DNA from: a virus
DNA: 32,823 nucleotides
Reading direction: 5' to 3' (one strand)
Virus record (IMG/VR): IMGVR_UViG_3300049738_000015
Coordinates: 1-32,823 of that record
Shown here: positions 1 through 7,330 of the stretch, piece after piece
Position numbering within the stretch: the stretch's first letter is position 1
How the letters are laid out: each line of letters opens with the position of its first letter
Notes under the pieces: model-generated
The model's input: only the letters and a program-made list of their open reading frames with translations
Database searches by the model: none
Told to the model about the DNA's origin: nothing
Translations under genes and position numbers: made by a program

Positions 1-446
1 TCAGCAGTGGTCTGGGAGCCGTCATGGAAATTATGAAAAACGTAGGTTCCCCATGTGCCAACATAGGAGCCTTCCCATACCTTTTCGTCATTCAGATAGA
101 TAGACTCTAGCGCGTCAACTTCATGTCCGGCTAACGCGATAACCATGTGCATGTATTTATTTTCTGCACCTGATGTATCAAGGAAAACAATAGAGCCGCC
201 AACTCGCGCACGACCATACACTAGCTTTCTAGTTGAAGCAGGTTCTCGCACTGTGCTAGTTGTGCCAGACATTTGATTGCCCATTGATGGTTTAGGCATT
301 AATGCCTGTGAAACCATTGACAGTCCCGCACCTAGGGCAAATGCCGCAAACAGTGAGCCACCTGCGGCGGCGAATGCCGCAAAGCCACCAGCCGCAATTA
401 CAGCTCCACCCATTGACGCCAAACCTGCAATTACTGCTGTAGCCAT
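1..446 (-). CDS. Tail tip attachment protein J-like, N-terminal part (runs off the left edge)
   Basis: The frame opens with ATG at 446 and is still open at base 1 (148 full codons plus two bases). It begins with an Ala/Gly-rich hydrophobic stretch (about residues 3-45), then the phrase RKLVYGRARVGGSIVFLD and a VIALAGHEVDALESIYLNDE segment. This is the usual start of lambda J-type or GTA-type central tail-tip proteins, which form the baseplate hub and recognise the host. The stop of the GNAT gene lies one base before this ATG. Its missing C-terminus could be the J C-terminal fragment at the right edge of the window. The family assignment rests on motif memory and position at the end of the tail operon. 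Confidence 0.8.
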   Translation of the reverse strand, partial: MATAVIAGLASMGGAVIAAGGFAAFAAAGGSLFAAFALGAGLSMVSQALMPKPSMGNQMSGTTSTVREPASTRKLVYGRARVGGSIVFLDTSGAENKYMHMVIALAGHEVDALESIYLNDEKVWEGSYVGTWGTYVFHNFHDGSQTTA

Positions 447-447
447 T

Positions 448-906
448 TTATTTACCTAAAAAACATTTATGATAGACGCGCTCTAGAAGATTAAACCCTT
501 GCTTCTCCATTAGACTATCAAACGGGAAATCAACTTTCATGTTTAATGTCATTAATGACGCACCTTTTTCTGCGCATTGATCTTGGGCAAACCTACATAA
601 ATCTGCACCAATAGAGCTTTTTCTGTATCCTTTCTTCACATAGAAAACATCAGTGGAGGCGAACAGATGCCCCTTATGATGTATGCTATTCGAGAGTAGA
701 ACTACACAATATCCTAGTAATTCACTATCTTTTCTAGCTGTGAATATATGCAAAATGCCAGACTGATCAAGCCTAGCATATTCTTTCCAATCAACATCAA
801 GCGGTATAGTTTCCTGATTTGGCTCTGTCTCCATCCAGTGTTCTTGTAGGAGTGGTATCAAATCTGGTTTCGCGCTTAGTAGACTTTCATGCTTTAATAT
901 TATCAC
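448..906 (-). CDS. GNAT-family N-acetyltransferase in the tail-tip operon
   Basis: 152 residues. The segment around residues 90-110 (YVKKGYRKSSIGADLCRFAQ) looks like GNAT motif A, the acetyl-CoA pyrophosphate loop, preceded by the strand pair ELLGYCVVLL and followed by a C-terminal MEKQGF segment typical of the GNAT fold. The ATG at 906 overlaps the stop of the upstream tail gene (ATGA). In GTA-like and lambda-like tail operons this slot, just before J, often holds an NlpC/P60 peptidase; here an acetyltransferase sits there. The substrate is unknown: a virion protein, a host protein or a small molecule are all possible. Confidence 0.7.
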   Translation of the reverse strand: MIILKHESLLSAKPDLIPLLQEHWMETEPNQETIPLDVDWKEYARLDQSGILHIFTARKDSELLGYCVVLLSNSIHHKGHLFASTDVFYVKKGYRKSSIGADLCRFAQDQCAEKGASLMTLNMKVDFPFDSLMEKQGFNLLERVYHKCFLGK

Positions 907-1520
907 CTATGATCTCTCACTCCGCGCCTACCAGAACTACCGCCAGACATTGATGTTGGTGATACTCTACCCCAAACAATTTCCTTTTCTTGAATTTTAG
1001 CGACAAACTCAAATCCTTTATCTGCTGGGTGGTCTATCTTTTGATCTTCAGCGGTGTAGCGTCTGACAGCAGTTGTCTGGAATGCGATCAACTTGTTTTC
1101 TGCTGTTACATTTATTGTTGAAGTTTCGCCAGCGTCGGCGATTGTCATAACATCCATGAAACCACTGAACATAATGACTGGGCTAGAAATTAAATCACCG
1201 GCATCATCAAATGCGCCAAGCCTGATAATCAAAGGGCGACCCTGATATGGTTCATCCCTAGCAATCGTTAACAGTGACTGCTTGATTCCTGACAAGGTGA
1301 CGCTTGCCCCGTTCGCTGTCAACTCTGTAGTTTCTTGTATCGCGCCGATAGATAACAAATCACCCGCACCGATATATGTATTAGAGTTAAAAGTCAGGTC
1401 GCCTAAACCAGACCAAAGGTAAACGCTTCCAGAGGAAAACTCCATATCTACCAGATATACAGGCCTGACAACCTCGGCTGTCGCTACCGCTTGCATTTCA
1501 CTGCTAAGTGTTCTGCTCAT
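903..1520 (-). CDS. Distal/minor tail protein, DUF2163-like
   Basis: 205 residues. The N-terminal half (VYLVDMEFSSGSVYLWSGLG, then ITELTANGASVTLSGI-like text) and the central GRPLIIRLGAFDD...MFSGFMD segment resemble the DUF2163/gpL-like tail-tip proteins that lie between the distal tail protein and the hub. The C-terminus is Gly/Ser/Arg-rich (SGGSSGRRGVRDHR). It starts at an ATG that overlaps the stop of the upstream gene (TAATG) and ends overlapping the GNAT gene start, so translation is coupled. The role is inferred from position and local motif likeness. Confidence 0.65.
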   Translation of the reverse strand: MSRTLSSEMQAVATAEVVRPVYLVDMEFSSGSVYLWSGLGDLTFNSNTYIGAGDLLSIGAIQETTELTANGASVTLSGIKQSLLTIARDEPYQGRPLIIRLGAFDDAGDLISSPVIMFSGFMDVMTIADAGETSTINVTAENKLIAFQTTAVRRYTAEDQKIDHPADKGFEFVAKIQEKEIVWGRVSPTSMSGGSSGRRGVRDHR

Positions 1521-2080
1521 TATAGTGCCTCAGTGAACGCGAAGCTGAATCCATATATAGAAGCAATATCTGTAGACCAGCCTATATCGTTGCTCGATAA
1601 CCGCCAAAGACTTTTAGGGAGCGTGAAGTCTAATGCTGTTCCTGACGCTACGGCCTGACGCAATGGTGGCTGAAATTTTAATGTTCCTGCACCAGAAGCT
1701 TTCGCCTCTGTCACCATATATAGATAATCACCAACCTGAAAATATGTACCGGCTGGAACCGCACTAGAACCTGATGTGCTAGTCAGCGTTTCATCTCTGA
1801 CGGCAGATGCACCAGATGTGGTACACGTTGCTGTGCTTGTATGAAGCGGGTGGCCGAACGTGAACGTACCAGAACGGCCTTTTAAGCCGACTATAAATGC
1901 CTCGACTGATCGTGCCTCGTCATAGCTTAATGGCGGGAGAGTGACCTCACACTGCCAAGAAGCGCCACTGTGGTCAAACACCTGCTGGTCATATGTGAAA
2001 GGCGACTCTGTTACAGCGACACTACGCTTCAATCGCATATTAATGTTCTGTATCCCAACAGATGGAAATGCAAGTGGCAT
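1520..2080 (-). CDS. Distal tail / minor tail protein (gpM-like position)
   Basis: 186 residues, beta-rich. It starts MPLAFPSVGIQNINMRLKR, contains QCEVTLPPLSYDEARSVEAF and a FTFGHP segment, and ends with a strand-rich FSFAFTEAL tail. It is directly downstream of the tape measure gene (stop TAA, one base, then ATG), the place of the distal tail protein in GTA-like and lambda-like operons. The repeats of Thr/Ser/Gly around residues 85-115 look like an inserted loop. Assignment is mainly by gene order; I did not recognise a catalytic motif. Confidence 0.6.
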   Translation of the reverse strand: MPLAFPSVGIQNINMRLKRSVAVTESPFTYDQQVFDHSGASWQCEVTLPPLSYDEARSVEAFIVGLKGRSGTFTFGHPLHTSTATCTTSGASAVRDETLTSTSGSSAVPAGTYFQVGDYLYMVTEAKASGAGTLKFQPPLRQAVASGTALDFTLPKSLWRLSSNDIGWSTDIASIYGFSFAFTEAL

Positions 2081-2081
2081 T

Positions 2082-3950
2082 TTATGCTCCTACTAATGCT
2101 TTCGAGAAACCGCCGCCACGCTGTCGGGCATCTGCTACTGCGCCTTTCGCGGCATTGGCAATTTGTGGCATCAGTGTAGCAATTTCTGCCCTAACTGTCT
2201 GCTGTACGCCAGTTGTGACATTAATGGTCTGGTTGACAACGACATTACCGCCACCGCCTCCCATTTTATTATTCGGAATAATGTTACCGCCACTGTTAGG
2301 CACAAATAACTCAGGACCTCGCTCACCAACCAGATATGGAGTGTTACCTTGTACCGGCCCTCCTAGTGCTTTTCCACCGACAGCAGGTGCGGTTGTTCTT
2401 GCGCCTGGGAACATGGCGTCAAATAGAGGCTGTACTATCATGTACTTAACATACATTTTCATTAGAGAGTCAATAATAGACCGCGCCATATCTTTCATAG
2501 CATCTTTGAAGCTTTTCGCGCCCGACATCATATCTGTGAAGCCCTGCACCATAGCGTCAACAGAGCCCGTCACCAATCCATTTAAATCAGAGTCAAAATC
2601 AAAAACCTGATCTTTTACATTCTTAAAAGCACCGCCAACCTTATCCTTAAAATCAAGAGCGCCTGAGACTAGCTTTTCAAACCAGTTCTGCGACCCTAGA
2701 GTGACGATTTCATCCATCAGCGGCTTGACCGCTTCATCCTTGACTTGGCCAACAGAGTCCCTTATTCGCTCTAAACTAGCGACAAGGCCTGATTCGTCAA
2801 ATGGAACAGGGGCTTGTGGGCCAGCTTGCAATTCAGCCAGTTCTTTTTCTAGCTGTATTCTGCGGTCTAGTTTAGCTTCTAACTCTGTATTGCCTTTTCC
2901 TCTTGAAGCCTCGCTGGCTCCTAGTCGGTAAAGCTCTGTATTTAATTCTTTCAGCTCTTTCTTTTTCTTTTTGGTTTCCTCAGAGTCAAAGAACTTTCTA
3001 TACACAGATTGCACTTTAAATGCCATAGTCTGTAGTGCATTCGCTATCCCTGCTATAACCTCTACTATCTTAATGAACGCATCAATCGTGCCTTTCGCTA
3101 TGACGTCACCTATCTTAGAAACATCACCGTCAGCGGCTTTTAGGCCGAGTTCAACCAGTTCATCAGAGATAGCTTTGATAGCAGGGGCGAATGAAGCTAC
3201 AGCTTGACGGCTAAACCCAGTTATCAGCGTCTTGAGTCTACCGAAAGCGTCAACAGAATCTTCAACGCCATCTACTGCATCTTCGGAAAGAACCAAACCG
3301 AGCTGTTCGGCATCTGCAAACATCGCTTTTAATGCTTCAGAGCCAAGCCCTAATGTATTGACCAGCGCGACACCTTCACTGTCAAACAGCTTCATAGCGA
3401 CACGAACCTTGTCGGCTGGGTCGGTGACTGTCTGGAATGCTTTAGAAAGTTCTAGGATTTGATCTTCAAGAGGCAGTTTCAATAACGCTTTAGCGTCAAG
3501 GTTCAACTCTTTGAGCGCACCTTTCGCCTCACCTGTACCTTTGGCGGCTTCAGCAGTTCTTCTTGTGAATCGCTGTAACGCCATATTCATGGTATTGGTT
3601 TCAACGCCAGTTTGCTGTGCGGCGAATTGTAGTTTCGCCAGTGAACCAGCACTAGTGCCTATCTTTGATGAAAACTTGCCGAGGTCATCTATAGACCTCA
3701 TCGTTGAGATAGTTATCGCAGTGAATGCGGCGCCGAATGCGGCTCCTAAACCGAGCGCTATTTTGACTACCTTGCCTATAGCGGCTTTCATCATACCGAA
3801 AGTTTTAGTGACTATAGATGTGAGCTTCGGGAACCTTTTCTTTAAAGAATCAACAGATTTCCCGACTTTGCTAAGATTGCTTCGGACAGCAAGGAATGCT
3901 TTCTTAGTGCTATCTAATCCTTTCAGTGTTATTAGAATTGGTTTTATCAT
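2082..3950 (-). CDS. Tail tape measure protein
   Basis: 622 residues from the ATG at 3950; an upstream in-frame TTG at 3962 is possible but GAGG lies just before the ATG. The N-terminus is basic and helical, followed by a hydrophobic Ala/Gly stretch (about residues 55-80) of the kind that spans a membrane during DNA ejection, then a TMP repeat-like core, a Lys/Glu-rich coiled coil (about 325-375), and a C-terminal part with GGPVQGNTPYLVGERGPELF and a Gly-rich loop, which is highly characteristic of lambda gpH-type tape measures. The length suggests a tail of roughly 90-100 nm. The frameshifted tail chaperone reading frame overlaps its first 41 bases. Confidence 0.92.
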   Translation of the reverse strand: MIKPILITLKGLDSTKKAFLAVRSNLSKVGKSVDSLKKRFPKLTSIVTKTFGMMKAAIGKVVKIALGLGAAFGAAFTAITISTMRSIDDLGKFSSKIGTSAGSLAKLQFAAQQTGVETNTMNMALQRFTRRTAEAAKGTGEAKGALKELNLDAKALLKLPLEDQILELSKAFQTVTDPADKVRVAMKLFDSEGVALVNTLGLGSEALKAMFADAEQLGLVLSEDAVDGVEDSVDAFGRLKTLITGFSRQAVASFAPAIKAISDELVELGLKAADGDVSKIGDVIAKGTIDAFIKIVEVIAGIANALQTMAFKVQSVYRKFFDSEETKKKKKELKELNTELYRLGASEASRGKGNTELEAKLDRRIQLEKELAELQAGPQAPVPFDESGLVASLERIRDSVGQVKDEAVKPLMDEIVTLGSQNWFEKLVSGALDFKDKVGGAFKNVKDQVFDFDSDLNGLVTGSVDAMVQGFTDMMSGAKSFKDAMKDMARSIIDSLMKMYVKYMIVQPLFDAMFPGARTTAPAVGGKALGGPVQGNTPYLVGERGPELFVPNSGGNIIPNNKMGGGGGNVVVNQTINVTTGVQQTVRAEIATLMPQIANAAKGAVADARQRGGGFSKALVGA

Positions 3951-4430
3951 TAGCCTCGCCAACTATATTGTGATATGCCACCCACTCATTCAAGTGGGTT
4001 ACAGGTGTCTGCTCTGCTTCAGCAATGCTCATGTGAAGGCGATCAGCCAAAGATAATAACGTCATCCTTGAGTGATCGCTTTTCAGTTTTTTTCGTGTGC
4101 CTCAACCGAGTCCATATCGGCGAACATCTGATTAGCAATCTCAGAAATAATGTTGGTTTCTTCACCCATTAAATCCATTCTATCTTCTGAGGAAGCAAAT
4201 AGCTTTTCACCGGCTTCGTCTGTAGCTTTCATGCAAATCAAATCCACCATTGCACCAATGGTAGTGTTGTTTAGAAAGTTGGGGTGCTTCTTCTGAAGGA
4301 CATCTAAGTCATAGCAGGTTATCGGCCTGCAATACATCTTAAATGCTCCAGAATCGTCACCCCACGCAGGTACAGTCACTTCTTTTGCATCTACCTTTCT
4401 TCTGCTTCTTAACTCTTTAGCTAATCCCAT
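3910..4430 (-). CDS. Tail assembly chaperone GT, -1 frameshift fusion product
   Basis: If ribosomes slip -1 at the A AAA AAC site (4086-4092), the 115-residue G protein is extended by 58 codons to a TAG at 3910. The extension begins LKSDHSRMTLLSLADRL and continues HMSIAEAEQTPVTHLNEWVA, which resembles the T part of lambda-type GT proteins and related chaperones (LAERLGMS..E....ELxEWxAY pattern). No start codon with a ribosome binding site serves this frame on its own. Position immediately before the tape measure gene, the slippery heptamer in the correct phase and a hairpin six bases downstream all support frameshifting. GT is known to bind the tape measure and recruit tail tube subunits. Confidence 0.85.
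4039..4079 (-). promoter_or_regulatory. Stem-loop downstream of the frameshift site
   Basis: Minus strand GCGATCA (4079-4073) is perfectly complementary to TGATCGC (4045-4039), giving a 7 bp stem with a 27-base loop. It starts six bases after the slippery heptamer, the spacing expected for a stimulatory RNA structure. The long loop leaves room for a pseudoknot, which I could not test. Confidence 0.6.
4083..4430 (-). CDS. Tail assembly chaperone G
   Basis: 115 residues, ending ...DSVEAHEKN followed by TGA at 4083-4085. It lies between the tail tube and tape measure genes, where lambda-like phages encode gpG. It contains the RPITCYDLDVLQKKHP segment and an acidic helical C-terminal half (MVDLICMKATDEAGEKLF) typical of these chaperones. 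A purine-rich AGGGGA precedes the ATG by six bases. The normal product stops here; a minority of ribosomes are expected to slip just before the stop to make the GT fusion. Confidence 0.8.
   Translation of the reverse strand: MGLAKELRSRRKVDAKEVTVPAWGDDSGAFKMYCRPITCYDLDVLQKKHPNFLNNTTIGAMVDLICMKATDEAGEKLFASSEDRMDLMGEETNIISEIANQMFADMDSVEAHEKN
4086..4092 (-). other. Programmed -1 ribosomal frameshift slippery heptamer
   Basis: On the minus strand the last codons of G read GAA AAA AAC TGA; the heptamer A AAA AAC fits X XXY YYZ in the zero frame. Slippage to AAA AAA places CTG next and opens a 58-codon frame that overlaps the stop by continuing into the tape measure start. Confidence 0.85.
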
Positions 4431-4449
4431 GGTTTATCCCCTAAGTTAA

Positions 4450-4851
4450 TTAAGCAGTTGCTTCGACTACAGCGCCACTGCACTGAATGGTAAAGCTGGC
4501 CTCAACCATTCCATCAAATGCGCCAGAGATGTTACGAGAAGTAACAATGCCGCCACCTGAGAAATAAGTTTCTCCAGTACCAGTGCCAGTTGGGTAGATT
4601 TCAAAATCAACGTCAGCACGCTCGTCAAGAATTAATTGCTGTGCATCAGCTTCATCCCAATAGCATTCAATGCTGACTGTGTTAGTTGCTAGACCCTGCT
4701 TGTAAGTTCGTGAAGTGTCACCCATTACTGAATCTTCAATGGTGTCCGCTGAACCTTCAAACGTGAAAGAACGTACTTCGCCAACCACGGCAACAGTCGT
4801 GCCTGAGACTTGTACTTTTACTACTCCAGATGCGCCTGTTTTAGTCGCCAT
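4450..4851 (-). CDS. Major tail tube protein
   Basis: 133 residues, beta-rich, with the pattern GASGVVKVQVSGTTVAVVGE followed by VRSFTFEGSADTIEDSVMGD and SRTYKQGLATNTVSIECYWD. This layout matches small tail tube proteins of GTA-like and lambda-like siphophages, which polymerise into hexameric rings around the tape measure. GAGG lies nine bases before the ATG. It sits between the tail terminator and the tail chaperone, the standard place. Confidence 0.85.
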   Translation of the reverse strand: MATKTGASGVVKVQVSGTTVAVVGEVRSFTFEGSADTIEDSVMGDTSRTYKQGLATNTVSIECYWDEADAQQLILDERADVDFEIYPTGTGTGETYFSGGGIVTSRNISGAFDGMVEASFTIQCSGAVVEATA

Positions 4852-4873
4852 GATTTATACCTCAAATATAAAG

Positions 4874-5308
4874 TTAGTTTGTGCCGCGTGTATATTGATA
4901 CAGAACGCGGATTGTAATAATGACCCCACCAATGGGGTCAATAGAACCTTCGTCAACCTCAACTGTAATAACCTGAGTATCTAATGCGTTGCCGCCACGA
5001 TACCTGTCAACGTCAAGGGCTTCCTCTACGACTTCAATTATTTTGTTTCTGGCTGTATCAATGACAGAGCCTTTAACATAACAAATCAGGTCGTAATTTA
5101 TTGTTCCCATTCTCTGGGTAATAGAACCGCCGATAGAGCTATCTTCTCGGTTCTCCCCTGCGCTTCTAACTAGAATAGCAGGAAACTGTGCGTTTGATAG
5201 TTTAGCGAAATCAAAAGGTTCGCGGGTAACATAGCTAACATCGCGGTTAGGAACAACAGTTTGCAATGTCGTGACTATGTTGTCGGCTATCTTTTCCCTA
5301 ATGCTCAT
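4874..5308 (-). CDS. Tail terminator / tail completion protein (gpU-like)
   Basis: 144 residues. The start MSIREKIADNIVTTLQTV and the alternating alpha/beta pattern with SITQRMGTINYDLICYV and the C-terminal IGGVIITIRVLYQY strands resemble gpU-like tail terminators that cap the growing tube. It is immediately upstream of the tail tube gene and its ATG overlaps the stop of the preceding gene (ATGA). Assignment is by fold impression and gene order. Confidence 0.65.
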   Translation of the reverse strand: MSIREKIADNIVTTLQTVVPNRDVSYVTREPFDFAKLSNAQFPAILVRSAGENREDSSIGGSITQRMGTINYDLICYVKGSVIDTARNKIIEVVEEALDVDRYRGGNALDTQVITVEVDEGSIDPIGGVIITIRVLYQYTRGTN

Positions 5309-5727
5309 GCAATTACCTTTAAGAATATATCTGTCAGCTTTCTTTCTTCTGCTCTACTGAAACCGAAGAATGGTCGCTTTTCGTTATTCTTTGCCGCTTT
5401 CGCCGCTTCTGTTGCCCTAGTGAAAAATATTTCAGCAGATACACCTTTAACTCTGCTGGTTATACTTCCCATCATGGTTCCCTTAAATTCAAGGTCAGGT
5501 AGTTTCTGCCTTCCCTTCGACTTCCTGAATGCCGCATAATCTGAAGTGTAAGGCTTAAAACTTCCACCTTTAAAACTCCTGCTTTGCGATGTCCTGTCTT
5601 GAATGATATTGACACCAGCCATCCCAACGACAGACAGTGCTCTAAGAGCTTTTTTACTGAAGTCTTTTTCGGTCTGGCTTATCTTAACCTTACCTTCTAA
5701 TCCTTCCCATTCAAGCTTAATATCCAT
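5305..5727 (-). CDS. HK97 gp10-like / minor tail Z-like head-tail completion protein
   Basis: 140 residues, basic. It has a central KGGSFKPYTSDYAAFRKSKG segment and PDLEFKGTMMGSITSRVKG, which resemble the virion morphogenesis/gp10-like family that helps join head and tail. It starts at an ATG overlapping the stop of the connector gene (TAATG) and ends overlapping the tail terminator start. The C-terminal GFSRAEERKLTDIF is a motif I associate with this family. No enzymatic motif is visible. Confidence 0.65.
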   Translation of the reverse strand: MDIKLEWEGLEGKVKISQTEKDFSKKALRALSVVGMAGVNIIQDRTSQSRSFKGGSFKPYTSDYAAFRKSKGRQKLPDLEFKGTMMGSITSRVKGVSAEIFFTRATEAAKAAKNNEKRPFFGFSRAEERKLTDIFLKVIA

Positions 5728-6137
5728 TATCTATCTAACCATTGGCCTACTGGTTGCTTTTCTTCAGCAGTCACAGAGCCGTCACCATCAGCATCGTATT
5801 CAACTCCATCGCTTAAAACGGATTCTAACTCTTCGCCATATCTAGCTTTATAGAAATCGATCATATTGCCGAACCTGTCGCCATCAACCCAGTTTGTCAG
5901 CTGGGGTAAAGCGTAACGCCATAACACCAAATAAGAAGATGCCATAGTGAACTGCGACCCGGTCAGCTTAGTAGGATCCATTTCTCCAGATATGCCTTTT
6001 CGCGGCCACCACTTAATTCGTAGCTCGCGGTCAATATCTGCTTTTGCTTTCGGGTGCTCAAGGTTAAATGACTCAATCCCTAGACTAAGGATGTCAGGAA
6101 CAAGTTTCATCAAATCCGAATCATTACTGTATGACAT
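5727..6137 (-). CDS. Head-tail connector protein with an EF-hand-like loop
   Basis: 136 residues from the ATG at 6137, which overlaps the stop of the upstream gene (TAATG); an ATG at 6143 two codons upstream is also possible. The N-terminus (MSYSNDSDLMKLVPDIL) and the helical body with MASSYLVLWRYALPQL match small gp6-like head completion/connector proteins. Near the C-terminus, residues 115-126 read DADGDGSVTAEE, a textbook EF-hand/dockerin calcium loop (D1, D3, D5, G6, V8, E12). That loop predicts calcium binding at the head-tail joint, which is inference. Confidence 0.65.
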   Translation of the reverse strand: MSYSNDSDLMKLVPDILSLGIESFNLEHPKAKADIDRELRIKWWPRKGISGEMDPTKLTGSQFTMASSYLVLWRYALPQLTNWVDGDRFGNMIDFYKARYGEELESVLSDGVEYDADGDGSVTAEEKQPVGQWLDR

Positions 6138-6412
6138 TACCATTTCACCTTATCAGCCCAATATGCTCCAGACATCTTGCCTCTGGCTATGTTCTTTGCG
6201 TGCCTTGCCTTGAATGATTTTCGCTTGGCTTTGTCTGCCGCACTTTCGCCTTTTCTTGGTGGCTTAGTGTCAGCGCCTTTCGCGCCAAACCTAATCATCT
6301 TAATCTTATCGCCTTCCTTAGCAAGAACCGCGTGACTTTTAGTGTCATGCTTCGGAGTGCGCTTCGGTTTATTGTAACCTTCAAACCTTTCACCGCGATA
6401 AGTGATAGCCAT
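6137..6412 (-). CDS. DUF6321-like small basic phage protein
   Basis: 91 residues, strongly basic. The text MAITYRGERFEGYNKPKRTP, then KSHAVLAKEG...IRFGAKG and the C-terminal FKARHAKNIARGKMSGAYWA match a small protein family that I recognise from cyanophages and other marine phages (DUF6321). Its function is unknown; it lies between the capsid gene and the connectors in the structural operon, so a virion or assembly role is likely. GAGG precedes the ATG. A terminator-like hairpin separates it from the capsid gene. Confidence 0.8.
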   Translation of the reverse strand: MAITYRGERFEGYNKPKRTPKHDTKSHAVLAKEGDKIKMIRFGAKGADTKPPRKGESAADKAKRKSFKARHAKNIARGKMSGAYWADKVKW

Positions 6413-6420
6413 ATATACCT

Positions 6421-6449
6421 CAAATAAAAGCCCCTCCCGAAGAAGGGGC
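6421..6449 (-). terminator. Terminator-like hairpin after the major capsid gene
   Basis: Minus strand GCCCCT, an eight-base loop and AGGGGC form a 6 bp stem followed by TTTTATTTG. It lies directly after the capsid stop and before the next gene of the same operon, so it may be a partial terminator that enriches capsid mRNA over downstream messages. Confidence 0.75.
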
Positions 6450-6457
6450 GATTAGTC

Positions 6458-7291
6458 TTAAAGTGCCGCGTCAGCAGTGATCTTAACACCGAAGCTGTCA
6501 TCAAGCTCAGCAACGCCATATACAGCGGTTGCGTTGAGTTCAAATGCACGTAACGAAGCGTTACGCTCGGCTTCAAGGTTGAAGTCACGCTTAACAGCGA
6601 TAGCCAATGCCTCTGGAGCAAATACAGCCGCAACTGCATCACCGGCTCCGTCAACAACAATGTTGGCAGACTCGTAGATGTCGATGCCAGCGATAGTTCC
6701 AACATAACCATTACGCATTGCTTCGTTCTGCAAGTCGCCACCATTCGGGTTAGCGAAGGTATTGGTCAGGTTAGCTTTCAGCTGATAGGCTTGGAAAGGA
6801 TGTACTACTGCGGCCATAGAGCCAGTCACTTTGTTAGAGCGCAAAGTAGCGGCGGCTTTAAAGAGATCAGCAACAGTGATTTCCGCACCAGCGGCACCAA
6901 GGGAGCCAGAGAATCCAGCGAACAATGCAAGCAAATCTTTGTCCATCTTAGTAGCGATAGCGTTACCAAGAATAGTACCCATTGCTTGAGCTGGAGAGTC
7001 AGCGCCATAAGTAGCCATGTCGGTCAACAGAACCTGTGCGCCAACTTCACCGATAGTTACTTCAACTTTAGAAGTAGATACAGTGGTTGATGTCAGGTCA
7101 GTTCCTTCGGCAACATCAGCGGCTTCAATCGCTGGGTACTTAGGAATCTGGATAGTCTTTCCAGCTTGGCTTTGAATATTGTACTGAGTTACAAGACCCA
7201 TCATTAGGGATTGCTCTTCAGCAGTGAAGCGAGCCTGTGCGATGATATTTACAAACAGGTCGTCAAGAGTTGTACTAGTTGTAGCGGCCAT
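6458..7291 (-). CDS. Major capsid protein
   Basis: 277 residues. The pattern LMMGLVTQYNIQSQAGKTIQ, a PKYPAIEAADVAEGTDLT segment (E-loop region), then GEVGAQVLLTDMATYGADS, and the C-terminal LRAFELNATAVYGVAELDD is typical of compact HK97-fold capsid proteins. It lies downstream of a coiled-coil scaffold gene and upstream of the connectors. GAGGAA precedes the ATG by seven bases. A terminator-like hairpin directly follows the stop. Confidence 0.88.
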   Translation of the reverse strand: MAATTSTTLDDLFVNIIAQARFTAEEQSLMMGLVTQYNIQSQAGKTIQIPKYPAIEAADVAEGTDLTSTTVSTSKVEVTIGEVGAQVLLTDMATYGADSPAQAMGTILGNAIATKMDKDLLALFAGFSGSLGAAGAEITVADLFKAAATLRSNKVTGSMAAVVHPFQAYQLKANLTNTFANPNGGDLQNEAMRNGYVGTIAGIDIYESANIVVDGAGDAVAAVFAPEALAIAVKRDFNLEAERNASLRAFELNATAVYGVAELDDSFGVKITADAAL

Positions 7292-7330
7292 GATAATTCC
7301 TCAAAATATAATTAAATAGTGGTTTGGTGG

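Noticed and set aside
2062-2610. 182-residue plus-strand open frame at the tape measure C-terminus
   Set aside because: Pro/Ala/Thr-rich antisense shadow of the Gly-rich tape measure end.
3511-4056. 181-residue plus-strand open frame over the tape measure gene
   Set aside because: Low-complexity antisense frame of an Ala/Ser-rich gene; no ribosome binding site and no family.
6295-7008. Two minus-strand open frames inside the capsid region (6295-6744 and 6826-7008)
   Set aside because: They overlap the clear capsid gene in a different frame and read as Leu/Ser-rich shadows.
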